The notes under the pieces are model-generated. The model was not told the origin of the DNA. It did not search any database and saw nothing but the letters and a program-made list of their open reading frames with translations. DNA of 55,692 nt from an uncultured bacterium (GTDB lineage Bacteria; Bacillota; Clostridia; Lachnospirales; Lachnospiraceae): assembly GCA_905214955.1 (NCBI GenBank), contig CAJMON010000011.1, positions 1 to 55,692 of the forward strand, written 5' to 3'. Every line of letters begins with the position of its first letter. The stretch's first letter is position 1. Position numbers and translations under genes: made by a program. Shown here piece by piece: positions 32,956-41,128 of the stretch.

Positions 32956-35900
32956 ATGGAAGCGCAGGATCAGGAAGCCTGGGTGGAAAATCTGAGAAAA
33001 AAGTCCAAGATCCTGCGCCGGCTTTATATTGAAAACGAAGCTCTCCTGAACTTGTATCTACGGCCATTTCTGGAGGCAGAGAGCCGGCTGAACGACGAGC
33101 TGGCGGATGAATTCTTAAAACAAATCCGTAAGGCCCAGGCAGAAGGATATGAAGATGAGCTGGCTCTGGATGAAGTTTCCCAGATGCTGGAACATTATTT
33201 TGAACATAATGGAGATCTGAATTCTTATATCTGGGCGGTAAACCTAAACGGAGGATTCTGCAATTTAAGTTCCCTGCCGGAGGACGGAGAACGGGGAGCT
33301 GGAGAATTTCAGAAGCTGATTGATCTGAAAGACCGGTATTTCGAAATTGAAGATTTTGATGTCCGCCGGCGTATTATTTATGCGTTCTACAACCATCTGG
33401 TGGTGTTGACCAATTTTCAGCTGATAGGTGATGAAGAGCGGATCAGATTTCTGGATGAGGCCATTGCTTTTTATAAAGATGAGCGGGTGCGCAGACTGGA
33501 TGGGGACAAGTTTGATTTCCAGGAACTGATTGATGAGCTGAATTATGATGTCCTTGGAAATTATATTTTGGCCACTGACCGGGAAAATGGCAGCAGAGAA
33601 CTGTTCCTGCGGGGGAAAGAAGTCCTTGGGGAGATCTATCAGAAAAATCTGGAAAAATATCCAGAGCCTTATGAGATGCCGGATGAAGTATATGCCAATT
33701 ATAAAAAGTGTCTGTTTTATCTGGGGGAAATTTCCTGTACAGAATTTGTGGAAGATTACAAAGGACTGTGTGACTATATTCTGGAACATGACACCCTGGA
33801 TGGACAGGAAGGAGTGGAATTTTATGACAGCCGGGTTTTTCAGGTAGCAGTGAACCACTTTTCCTGTATTCTGGAATGTTTGAAAAAATACAGAAATGAA
33901 TACCATGGAGATCCGGAAGTCTGGGACGACTGTGTAAAAAAATACCTGGACGTGATCCGTCAGCTTCCAAGATCCGGATGTATGGGATTTGTCAACGATG
34001 TTGTTTCCCGTTCCATGCGGGATTTTTTAAGTTTGATCTCAGACGATGAGGAAAATTCCAGAGTGCTGATGAACGTCATGGTAAGCCGGGATGAGACGAT
34101 ACTGGTGCATTCTGCCATGGTCAATCAGACTGCCAGGAGAATTTTAAGAGCAGTTCTGGAGCAGGCACCGGAGCTTCTTGTCGATTCTCTGGGATGTCAG
34201 AGCGTGGTAGAAGTATTGGAAAATCAGGAAAAGATAGGAGATTTTGTTTCCCAGAGCGCTCAGATTTTTGACGTTGGAAAAATCGAAATGGCACAGGTGG
34301 TAAACAAGCAGTCCAGACAGCTGACAGCCAGAGAACAGAAATGGATTTATTACCATCCGGTTGGAGGGGCAAAACTGATAGAGAAAGTGCCTTCCCTGTC
34401 CTGCTACAGAGATGTGATTCTGGGCCACCACAAATCCTGGGATGGGAAAATGGGCTATCCGGCGGACTTTGACAACACGGCGTCGAAGGATCGTTTCCTC
34501 ATTGAACTGATTCATATCAGCGACTGCCTGGATGCGGCCACCGACTTTGTGGGACGCAGTTACAAAAATGGCAAGAAATTTTCTCAGTGCATGGAAGAAC
34601 TTTCCCAGGGAAAAGGCACCCTGTACTGCCCGGAACTGGTAGAGCTGATTGAAAATGATCGTGTTCTGCAGGAAGATCTTTCCTACCTTCTCAAAGCAGG
34701 AAGGATCCGTACCTGTTATGAGATTTATGGAAATGTAGTAGATTACAGGGAAACAAAAGAAACCTCCGGAAAATTTACAGATGAAGAAGGCTGGAGGCAA
34801 AAAGAAGACACAGAAACAGATGAAAAAGAAAATCTTCTGGACATGCTCCATGAGAGCGGCAGCGAGAGCAGACAGCTGGTTCGTGCATTTGGCAGGACAT
34901 CCCTTTTGATTTTGTATGTGGACATGCTGTCCGGAGATTACAAAGTGTCATACAAAAGCAGCCAGCGTTTGTTTAACGATCTGCCGGACGGCCAGTACCA
35001 GAATCTGCTGAAACAGTATTTTGAGCCTGCGGCAGAACCGGAAGACTGGGCAAAATTATGCTATCGGATGCGGCTTTCTGAATTGTCCAGAACGTTTGTG
35101 GCGGAGGGAGGAACCTATGAGTGTGAACTGCGCCTGAAGATCGGCGGAGAGTATCGCTGGATACGTCTCCAGTTTGTCCAGATCGATGAGGTCAACGCTA
35201 TTCCCAGAATGATGGCAGTGATTGCAAAAGATATTCAGGAGAGCCACAGCCGCAGCGAGCAGATGATGGCAGCTATGAAAGAAGCCTACCGGGCAATGGA
35301 AGAGGCAAACAAAGCCAAAAGCCTGTTTTTAAGCAGTATGTCCCATGATATCCGTACTCCTATGAACGGCATTATCGGCATGACCCAGATCGCCATGAAA
35401 TACCGGGATGACCTGGATAAGGTGCAGGACTGTCTGGAAAAAATAGACGAATCCTCCAAACACCTTTTGGGACTGATCAACGAGGTGCTGGACATGTCCA
35501 AGATCGAAAGCGGAAATACAGAACTGCACAATGAGAAAACAGACCTTATAAAAATTCTGGAAGGTGTGGCAGATATGTGCAGGCCAACGGTTCAGGAGAA
35601 AGAGCAGAAGTTTGTTCTGAAGATTCAGGAGATGAAAAACGCCTGCGTGTATGTGGATCCGGTGCGTCTGCGTCAGGTGCTCATCAACCTGGTTTCCAAT
35701 GCAGTGAAATATACGCCTGAAAAAGGCTGTGTGGAAGTGTTTGCACAGCAGGTGGAATGCACCAGAAAAGGCATCGGTACTTATCGGATCGTGGTAAAGG
35801 ACAATGGGATCGGTATGTCTGAAGAATTTCAGAAAAAACTGTTTGAACCGTTCTGCCGGGAAGACAACAGCATGACCAATGTGACACAGGGAACCGGCCT

Positions 35901-36504
35901 TGGCTTGTCCATTGCCAAATCCATCCTGACAATAATGGGCGGCAGTATTGAAGTGGACAGTGTACAGGGAAGAGGAACGACCTTTACCGTGATGCTGCAG
36001 CTTCAGCTGGCCAAGACAGATGGAGAAGAAAAAGGAAATTCCGGAAACGTACAGAATGCAGATACAGAGGCAAAAGAGGCGGATTCTTCTGACAGATCAG
36101 AAAGAGTGTGGTTTGACGGACACCGGATCCTGCTGGCAGAGGACAATGAACTGAACCGGGAAATTGCCTATGAACTTCTGACAGAGACCGGACTGATCGT
36201 AGATACGGTAAAAGACGGCCAAGAGGCTGTGGAAGCTTTGGAAAAACATCCGGCATTGTATGAACTGGTATTTATGGACATCCAGATGCCGAGGATGAAT
36301 GGATATGAGGCAGCCAGAACCATCCGGACACTTCCGGCAGAATGGCTTCGGAAGATTCCAATCATTGCCATGACGGCCAATGTGTTCCAGGAGGATCTGG
36401 AAAAAGCCATTGACAGCGGGATGAACGGACATGTGACGAAACCCATTGATATGAATGCAGTGTGCGAAGTGCTGAAAAAGTGGCTGTTTCGGCATGATTC
36501 GTGA
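32956..36504 (+). CDS. Hybrid HD-GYP / histidine kinase / receiver protein
   Basis: An 1182-residue soluble signalling protein without membrane segments. Order: helical N-terminal region (1 to about 370, not recognised); an HD-GYP phosphodiesterase-like domain (about 380-600) with H385, F438-D439 (the HD motif has lost its histidine), the HP pair, H491-H492 and G500-Y501-P502; a PAS-like domain (about 645-765); HisKA with H797 in SHDIRTPMNG; HATPase (about 895-1016, with NAVKYTPEKG and DNGIGM); receiver domain (1056-1180) with phospho-acceptor D1108 in FMDIQMPRMNG. HD-GYP domains normally cleave cyclic-di-GMP; here it may only sense it. The ribosome site before ATG 32956 is poor (see 32880-32955). 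No partner regulator is adjacent. Confidence 0.88.
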   Translation: MEAQDQEAWVENLRKKSKILRRLYIENEALLNLYLRPFLEAESRLNDELADEFLKQIRKAQAEGYEDELALDEVSQMLEHYFEHNGDLNSYIWAVNLNGGFCNLSSLPEDGERGAGEFQKLIDLKDRYFEIEDFDVRRRIIYAFYNHLVVLTNFQLIGDEERIRFLDEAIAFYKDERVRRLDGDKFDFQELIDELNYDVLGNYILATDRENGSRELFLRGKEVLGEIYQKNLEKYPEPYEMPDEVYANYKKCLFYLGEISCTEFVEDYKGLCDYILEHDTLDGQEGVEFYDSRVFQVAVNHFSCILECLKKYRNEYHGDPEVWDDCVKKYLDVIRQLPRSGCMGFVNDVVSRSMRDFLSLISDDEENSRVLMNVMVSRDETILVHSAMVNQTARRILRAVLEQAPELLVDSLGCQSVVEVLENQEKIGDFVSQSAQIFDVGKIEMAQVVNKQSRQLTAREQKWIYYHPVGGAKLIEKVPSLSCYRDVILGHHKSWDGKMGYPADFDNTASKDRFLIELIHISDCLDAATDFVGRSYKNGKKFSQCMEELSQGKGTLYCPELVELIENDRVLQEDLSYLLKAGRIRTCYEIYGNVVDYRETKETSGKFTDEEGWRQKEDTETDEKENLLDMLHESGSESRQLVRAFGRTSLLILYVDMLSGDYKVSYKSSQRLFNDLPDGQYQNLLKQYFEPAAEPEDWAKLCYRMRLSELSRTFVAEGGTYECELRLKIGGEYRWIRLQFVQIDEVNAIPRMMAVIAKDIQESHSRSEQMMAAMKEAYRAMEEANKAKSLFLSSMSHDIRTPMNGIIGMTQIAMKYRDDLDKVQDCLEKIDESSKHLLGLINEVLDMSKIESGNTELHNEKTDLIKILEGVADMCRPTVQEKEQKFVLKIQEMKNACVYVDPVRLRQVLINLVSNAVKYTPEKGCVEVFAQQVECTRKGIGTYRIVVKDNGIGMSEEFQKKLFEPFCREDNSMTNVTQGTGLGLSIAKSILTIMGGSIEVDSVQGRGTTFTVMLQLQLAKTDGEEKGNSGNVQNADTEAKEADSSDRSERVWFDGHRILLAEDNELNREIAYELLTETGLIVDTVKDGQEAVEALEKHPALYELVFMDIQMPRMNGYEAARTIRTLPAEWLRKIPIIAMTANVFQEDLEKAIDSGMNGHVTKPIDMNAVCEVLKKWLFRHDS

Positions 36505-36514
36505 AAATGACATG

Positions 36515-36528
36515 TGTACGCGCGTACA
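36515..36528. promoter_or_regulatory. LacI-type operator (perfect palindrome)
   Basis: TGTACGCGCGTACA is a perfect 14-bp palindrome with a central CG, the form of LacI-family operators. It lies just upstream of the -35 box of the LacI-type gene and resembles the site at 39169-39182 at 11 of 14 positions. Confidence 0.7.
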
Positions 36529-36540
36529 TAAATTAGATGC

Positions 36541-36570
36541 TTGATAAAAATGTGGTATGGGTTGTATAAT
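36541..36570 (+). promoter_or_regulatory. Promoter of the LacI-type regulator
   Basis: TTGATA (36541-36546), 18 bp, TATAAT (36565-36570). Confidence 0.8.
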
Positions 36571-36603
36571 CGTTTCATGAAAAAGAGATGAAAAAGATAG
36601 AAA

Positions 36604-37710
36604 ATGACGAAAAACATAGCAGGGATGAACAGAATGAATAAACAGGTGACAAGAGAAGACGTAGCCAGGGAAGCAGGCGTTTCCGTAGCGGCGGTCTCGA
36701 GGGCATTGAACAACAGCGGCTATGTAAAGAAAGAAAAGAAAGAACACATCATTGAAGTGGCCACCCGCATGGGATACAATCCCAATCCAATCGCCATGGC
36801 CCTTCAGAAACGTCGGAGTGGACAGTTACTTGTCCTGAATAATGATCTGACAGGAGGCTATGCCAGCCAAATGTTCCACGGAGCCGTCCGGGAAGCACAG
36901 TCCAGAAATTATCAGGCACTGCTGAATATGCAGTACAATCAGTCTTATGATTTCGAAAAGATCCGGACGATGATCATTGACGGACTGATTCTGCCAAATG
37001 AAATGATAGCAGCCAAATATGCCAGCACCGTAGGCAGGACGTATCATCTTCCAGCGGTGACGATATCCTACGATCCATGCTGTGTATTTGAAAAACCTAT
37101 GCCGTGTGTGATCCTGGATGATTATAAAGTGGTGAATACCGCAGTCGATTATCTGAGAAAAAAGGGTCACCGGAAGATCGGTCTGGTAACACCCAGCAAG
37201 ATCCGTTACGCAGAAAAGCGTTTCCGTTTCTGGAAAGAGCGGATGAAGGAAGATCAGATCGAACATTACATGGATTATGCACTTGTAATGGAGACAAAGA
37301 TCCGCAAGGGCGCCATGGATGACCTGATGTTTTTTATGAATGAAGCAGAAGGATTTGAGTATTACAACCTGATCGAAGCAGGAAGGCAGGCAGCCAGGAT
37401 TTTCATAGAAGAAAAAAATCAGGCCACCGCAGTGCTATGTTTTAATGATGATCTGGCCCATGGATTTATCCAGGAGCTGGAGAAACTTGGAAGACGGGTT
37501 CCCGAAGATGTTTCCGTAATGGGCATTGACGGGACATATATCCGGCACTATTACGAAAAACTTCTGACCAGCGTAGCCACTTACCCCCAGGAAATGGGTG
37601 CCAAGTGTATGGAGATTTTGATCAACATGCTGGAAGGAAAACCTTTTAAATATGTAAACTGGGCCAAAATCGGAATCATGGAAGGAGAAACGGTGGCGGA
37701 CATCCGGTAG
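36604..37710 (+). CDS. LacI-family transcriptional regulator
   Basis: A 368-residue repressor. The LacI helix-turn-helix and hinge are at about residues 13-65 (VTREDVAREAGVSVAAVSRALNN), followed by a periplasmic-binding-protein-like sugar domain (about 70-368). It is located directly before a sugar ABC importer and three glycosidases, which it most likely controls, releasing the operator when an oligosaccharide or its breakdown product binds. Several starts are possible (36604, 36625, 36634), none with a strong ribosome site; 36634 would begin just before the helix-turn-helix. A palindromic operator upstream suggests self-control. Confidence 0.9.
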   Translation: MTKNIAGMNRMNKQVTREDVAREAGVSVAAVSRALNNSGYVKKEKKEHIIEVATRMGYNPNPIAMALQKRRSGQLLVLNNDLTGGYASQMFHGAVREAQSRNYQALLNMQYNQSYDFEKIRTMIIDGLILPNEMIAAKYASTVGRTYHLPAVTISYDPCCVFEKPMPCVILDDYKVVNTAVDYLRKKGHRKIGLVTPSKIRYAEKRFRFWKERMKEDQIEHYMDYALVMETKIRKGAMDDLMFFMNEAEGFEYYNLIEAGRQAARIFIEEKNQATAVLCFNDDLAHGFIQELEKLGRRVPEDVSVMGIDGTYIRHYYEKLLTSVATYPQEMGAKCMEILINMLEGKPFKYVNWAKIGIMEGETVADIR

Positions 37711-37725
37711 AGTTATTTTCATCAG

Positions 37726-37788
37726 CTATCTAACGAAGCAGCGCGCGGCTTCGTGATATAGAGAAACGGAAATGTTCTTCACAGAACA
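37726..37788 (+). promoter_or_regulatory. Inverted repeats before the sugar-binding-protein gene
   Basis: The first, 37726-37761, has arms around ACGAAGC / GCTTCGT with a GCGCGC centre and partly matching CTATC / GATATAG ends. The second, TGTTCT-TCAC-AGAACA, lies at 37773-37788, 17 bp before the AGGAGG ribosome site. They may be operator or mRNA hairpins; no clear -35/-10 pair is visible in this 108-bp gap, so read-through from the regulator gene is possible. Confidence 0.45.
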
Positions 37789-37818
37789 AAGAACAAGTCA
37801 TTTTAGGAGGAATCAAGT

Positions 37819-39099
37819 ATGAAACTGAAAAGATTACTGGCAGTCGTATTAGTAGGTACCATGGCAGCTTCCATGGCATCTGGAGCAGCAGTCAGCGCAG
37901 AAGAAAAACAGAAACTGGTTATCTGGTCATGGGGAGCAGATGAAGAGAAAAAAGCCCGTGAAGATGCAGTCGCAATCTTCCAGGAAAATCATCCGGAAAT
38001 CGAAGTAGAGCATTCCGTTATCCCGACCGCAGACCATGCATGGGATCAGAAAGCAGCAGCAGCTCTGGCAGCAGGCACCGGCCCGGACGTTATGCAGATG
38101 TCCCCGGACTACTACGGACTGTATTCCGACTACTTTGAAGATCTGCAGCCGTACCTGGAAAAAGAAGGCGTAAATGCAGACGACGTATTTACCGAAGGTA
38201 TGCTGGCTCCGTATTATCGTCCGGACGGCAAACTGGAAGGTATGCCTCTTTTGGAGAACGTATTCGTACTGGCATACAACAAAGACCTGTTTGATCAGTT
38301 TGGCGTAGATTATCCCACAGACGACTGGACATGGGATGATTTAAAAGAAGCAGCTGAGAAATTTGTAAGCGGTGAAGGTGCAGATGCTACCTATGGTATC
38401 GTAAACCACTGGGTAGAGCCCAACTTCGCATTGATCTGCGAAGGCGGAAGCCCGTACAGCGATGATTTACAGACTCTGGAATTAAATACTCCGGAAGTAG
38501 CAGCAGGCCTGGATCTGTTCGGAGAACTGGTTCAGTCAAAGGCTATGCCGGATGATACCGCAGCAAAGAGCCTTCCGAAAGAGCAGCTGTTCGTATCCGG
38601 ACATGCAGCTATGTATCCGTTAGGTGGATTTGAGACCAAGCTGATCGCAGAAGAGATCGGTGACAACTTCAACTGGGACGTTGTAACCATGCCGAAGGTA
38701 AAAGACGGCGGTACCAACAACGTTATGTATGCAACTGGCTACGCTATGCTGAACACAGCAGAGAACAAAGATGCTGCATGGACCTTCTTAAAAGAAGTTG
38801 GTTATGAGAACGAAGATATGGCAGAAGTAACCTCAAGAGTAGGTATCCCGGGCAACAAGACCGCAGCAGAAGGATTCTACAAAGAGATTACCAATGGACC
38901 CATCGACAACAGCAAATATCTGGAAGGTTTAGCTACTGCACGTCTGAACATCTGGGGTGGTGTATTCGCAAATGCAGGTGATCAGTGGACACAGATCTGG
39001 CAGGCAGTTACCATGAACGGCCAGTCCGGACAGGATGCCATTGATGCTTACTATCCGATTCTGGAGCAGGCATTCAACGAGGCAGTAAATGCTCAGTAA
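37819..39099 (+). CDS. Sugar ABC transporter substrate-binding protein
   Basis: A 426-residue extracellular binding protein of the family-1 (MalE/UgpB-like) cluster, with AAAALAAGTGPDVMQM and NVFVLAYNKDLFDQFGV as family segments. It captures an oligosaccharide and hands it to the two permeases downstream. The signal peptide (residues 1 to about 28, ending VSAEE) has no lipobox cysteine, so the expected membrane lipid anchor is missing and cleavage by signal peptidase I (A-x-A) is more likely. TTTAGGAGGAA ribosome site. A hairpin terminator after the gene probably keeps its expression above that of the permeases. The ATPase gene (usually a shared MsmK) is not in the locus. Confidence 0.93.
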   Translation: MKLKRLLAVVLVGTMAASMASGAAVSAEEKQKLVIWSWGADEEKKAREDAVAIFQENHPEIEVEHSVIPTADHAWDQKAAAALAAGTGPDVMQMSPDYYGLYSDYFEDLQPYLEKEGVNADDVFTEGMLAPYYRPDGKLEGMPLLENVFVLAYNKDLFDQFGVDYPTDDWTWDDLKEAAEKFVSGEGADATYGIVNHWVEPNFALICEGGSPYSDDLQTLELNTPEVAAGLDLFGELVQSKAMPDDTAAKSLPKEQLFVSGHAAMYPLGGFETKLIAEEIGDNFNWDVVTMPKVKDGGTNNVMYATGYAMLNTAENKDAAWTFLKEVGYENEDMAEVTSRVGIPGNKTAAEGFYKEITNGPIDNSKYLEGLATARLNIWGGVFANAGDQWTQIWQAVTMNGQSGQDAIDAYYPILEQAFNEAVNAQ

Positions 39100-39120
39100 A
39101 AATCATTAAGCAAAAGTCAG

Positions 39121-39155
39121 AAGAGCTGCTGTGGCAGGACTGCAGCAGCTCTTTT
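39121..39155 (+). terminator. Intra-operon terminator
   Basis: AAGAGCTGCTG (39121-39131) pairs with CAGCAGCTCTT (39143-39153), then TTCC. Its U-tract is short, fitting partial termination between the binding protein and permease genes. Confidence 0.75.
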
Positions 39156-39168
39156 CCTGTAATAAGTG

Positions 39169-39182
39169 TGTACTCGAATACA
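39169..39182. promoter_or_regulatory. Second LacI-type operator candidate
   Basis: TGTACTCGAATACA, palindromic in 6 of 7 base pairs with central CG; close match to the 36515-36528 site. It lies between the intra-operon terminator and the first permease gene. Confidence 0.55.
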
Positions 39183-39233
39183 GAATGCTGAGATTTCTTC
39201 TTTACACAGGTGGAAAGGCAGGTGCGCTCGCAC

Positions 39234-40133
39234 ATGAAAACCAAGAAAAAACCAAGTAAAATGGCGCGGAGAGAGGCCAGAAATTTTTATATCTACATTG
39301 CCCCGTGGCTGGCAGGATTTATCGTGCTGACTCTTTACCCGATGCTGTATTCTCTTTATCTGTCCTTTACGGATATGAATCTGGCAGGTAAAGGCAAGAT
39401 CGTAGGATTTGAAAACTGGGTTTATGCATTTACAAAAGACCCGCTGTTCTTTAAAGCATTTGGAAATACATTAAAATATGTGGTAATGTTTGTACCATCC
39501 AGTATTTTCCTTGCATTTTTCATTGCACTTCTGTTAAGCAAGAAAGTTAAAGGCCTTGGATTTTTCCGTACAGCCTTTTATGTTCCATACATCACATCCG
39601 GCGTTTCCGTTACCATTCTGTGGGGCTGGATCTTCAACCGTGACTACGGAATCATCAACTATGTACTGTCACTGGTTGGCATCAAAGGCCCGAACTGGCT
39701 GGGCGATCAGAAGATCGCGATGATCTCCATCGTAATTCTGTCTTTGTGGACCATCGGAAACAACATCATTATCATGCTGGCAGGTATTCAGGATATTCCG
39801 ACATCCTATTACGAGAGCGCACAGATTGATGGCGCAGGCCCGATCCGTCAGATTTTTTCAATCACCCTGCCGCTTTGTACACCGACCATTTATTTCAACC
39901 TGATTGTAACATTTATCGCAGCATTCCAGATCTTCCAGCAGCCGTTCATCCTGACAAACGGAGGCCCGTTAAATGCAACTTACACCATTTCCATGCACCT
40001 GTATAACAACGGTTTCCTGTATGGAAAGATGGGATACGCATCCATGCTGGCATGGGGACTGTTCATTGTCATTATGGCTATTACGCTGATCGTCCAGAAG
40101 TCATCCAAACACTGGGTATTTTATGACGATTGA
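39234..40133 (+). CDS. Sugar ABC permease (MalF/LacF type)
   Basis: A 299-residue membrane protein with six predicted helices and the EAA loop that contacts the ATPase (YYESAQIDGAGPIRQIFSIT). It forms the channel together with the next gene product. ATG 39234 is preferred, with AAAGGCAGGTG upstream; a GTG at 39210 in frame has no ribosome site. Its stop overlaps the region just before the second permease, so the two are translationally coupled. Confidence 0.93.
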   Translation: MKTKKKPSKMARREARNFYIYIAPWLAGFIVLTLYPMLYSLYLSFTDMNLAGKGKIVGFENWVYAFTKDPLFFKAFGNTLKYVVMFVPSSIFLAFFIALLLSKKVKGLGFFRTAFYVPYITSGVSVTILWGWIFNRDYGIINYVLSLVGIKGPNWLGDQKIAMISIVILSLWTIGNNIIIMLAGIQDIPTSYYESAQIDGAGPIRQIFSITLPLCTPTIYFNLIVTFIAAFQIFQQPFILTNGGPLNATYTISMHLYNNGFLYGKMGYASMLAWGLFIVIMAITLIVQKSSKHWVFYDD

Positions 40134-40150
40134 TGAAAGGAGCGGCAAGT

Positions 40151-41002
40151 ATGCACACGAAATCACAGAAAACAGCACAGCGGGTGGGAAGGATCATCAC
40201 CTACATCATTTTGATTTTTGCGGCAGTCATCTGCCTGTTCCCATTTTTGTGGATGGTATCTACATCCTTTAAGGAGACTTCTGAAATTTACAAGATGCCT
40301 CCTGACTTGCTCCCGACAAACCCGACTGTACAGAACTACATCGAAGGATGGAAGGGCGCAGATTTTGGACTGTTCTTTAAGAACTCTCTGTTTATTACCA
40401 TTATTGCAACGGTTGGAACGGTTTTATCTTCCGCATTCGTAGCATATGGATTTGCAAGATTCAAAGCCAGATTTTCAGGACTGCTGTTTACCATCCTGCT
40501 GGCAACCATGATGCTGCCGACTCAGGTAACACTGATTCCTCAGTATCTGATGTATAACAAACTGGGTATGGTCAATACCTACTTCCCGCTGTTAATTCCC
40601 AGCTGGCTGGGCGGCGGTGCATTCAATATTTTCCTGTTCATTCAGTTTTTCCGGACACTGCCCAAGGAACTGGATGAGGCAGCCAAGATTGACGGAGCCA
40701 ATTCTTTCCAGATCTTTACCAAGATCATGCTTCCTGCTGTAAAGCCGGTTATGCTGGCAGTTCTGGTAATGTCTCTGGTATACAACTGGAACGATTTCTT
40801 CAGTCCGTTGATCTACTTAAACGACAACAAGAAATTCACCATTGCCATTGGACTTCAGTTCTTTAAGGGTTCACAGGGCAACGTACAGATCGGCCAGATG
40901 ATGGCGATGTCTCTGGTAGCACTGCTTCCGGTACTGATAATCTTCGCAATATGCCAGAAGTACTTCATTCAGGGTATCAAGATGTCCGGATTAAAGGGCT
41001 GA
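40151..41002 (+). CDS. Sugar ABC permease (MalG/LacG type)
   Basis: A 283-residue, six-helix permease with the EAA loop ELDEAAKIDGANSFQIFTKI and the typical C-terminal QKYFIQGIKMSGLKG ending. ATG 40151 has AAAGGAG at 8 bp; upstream in-frame starts at 40130/40133 overlap the previous stop and lack a site. It pairs with the permease before it; no ATPase gene follows. Confidence 0.94.
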   Translation: MHTKSQKTAQRVGRIITYIILIFAAVICLFPFLWMVSTSFKETSEIYKMPPDLLPTNPTVQNYIEGWKGADFGLFFKNSLFITIIATVGTVLSSAFVAYGFARFKARFSGLLFTILLATMMLPTQVTLIPQYLMYNKLGMVNTYFPLLIPSWLGGGAFNIFLFIQFFRTLPKELDEAAKIDGANSFQIFTKIMLPAVKPVMLAVLVMSLVYNWNDFFSPLIYLNDNKKFTIAIGLQFFKGSQGNVQIGQMMAMSLVALLPVLIIFAICQKYFIQGIKMSGLKG

Positions 41003-41011
41003 TCAAACACA

Positions 41012-41090
41012 ATCAAAATTGGTTCACTAGATCAATTTTGATATGCTTGGTAAAAAAACTCCTTTCAGCCTGCCATATGTGCAGGCTGAA
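41012..41090 (+). promoter_or_regulatory. Two hairpins between permease and glycosidase genes
   Basis: ATCAAAATTG / CAATTTTGAT (41012-41042) and TTCAGCCTGC / GCAGGCTGAA (41064-41090). Neither has a proper U-tract, so they look like mRNA processing or stability hairpins dividing the operon. Confidence 0.6.
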
Positions 41091-41128
41091 GTTGTCTTAA
41101 AGATAATTTTAGTGGAGGTGGAGCAATC

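Noticed and set aside
36515..36528. CcpA cre site
   Set aside because: The palindrome lacks the TGNNANCGNTNNCA pattern; a local LacI-type operator is a better fit.
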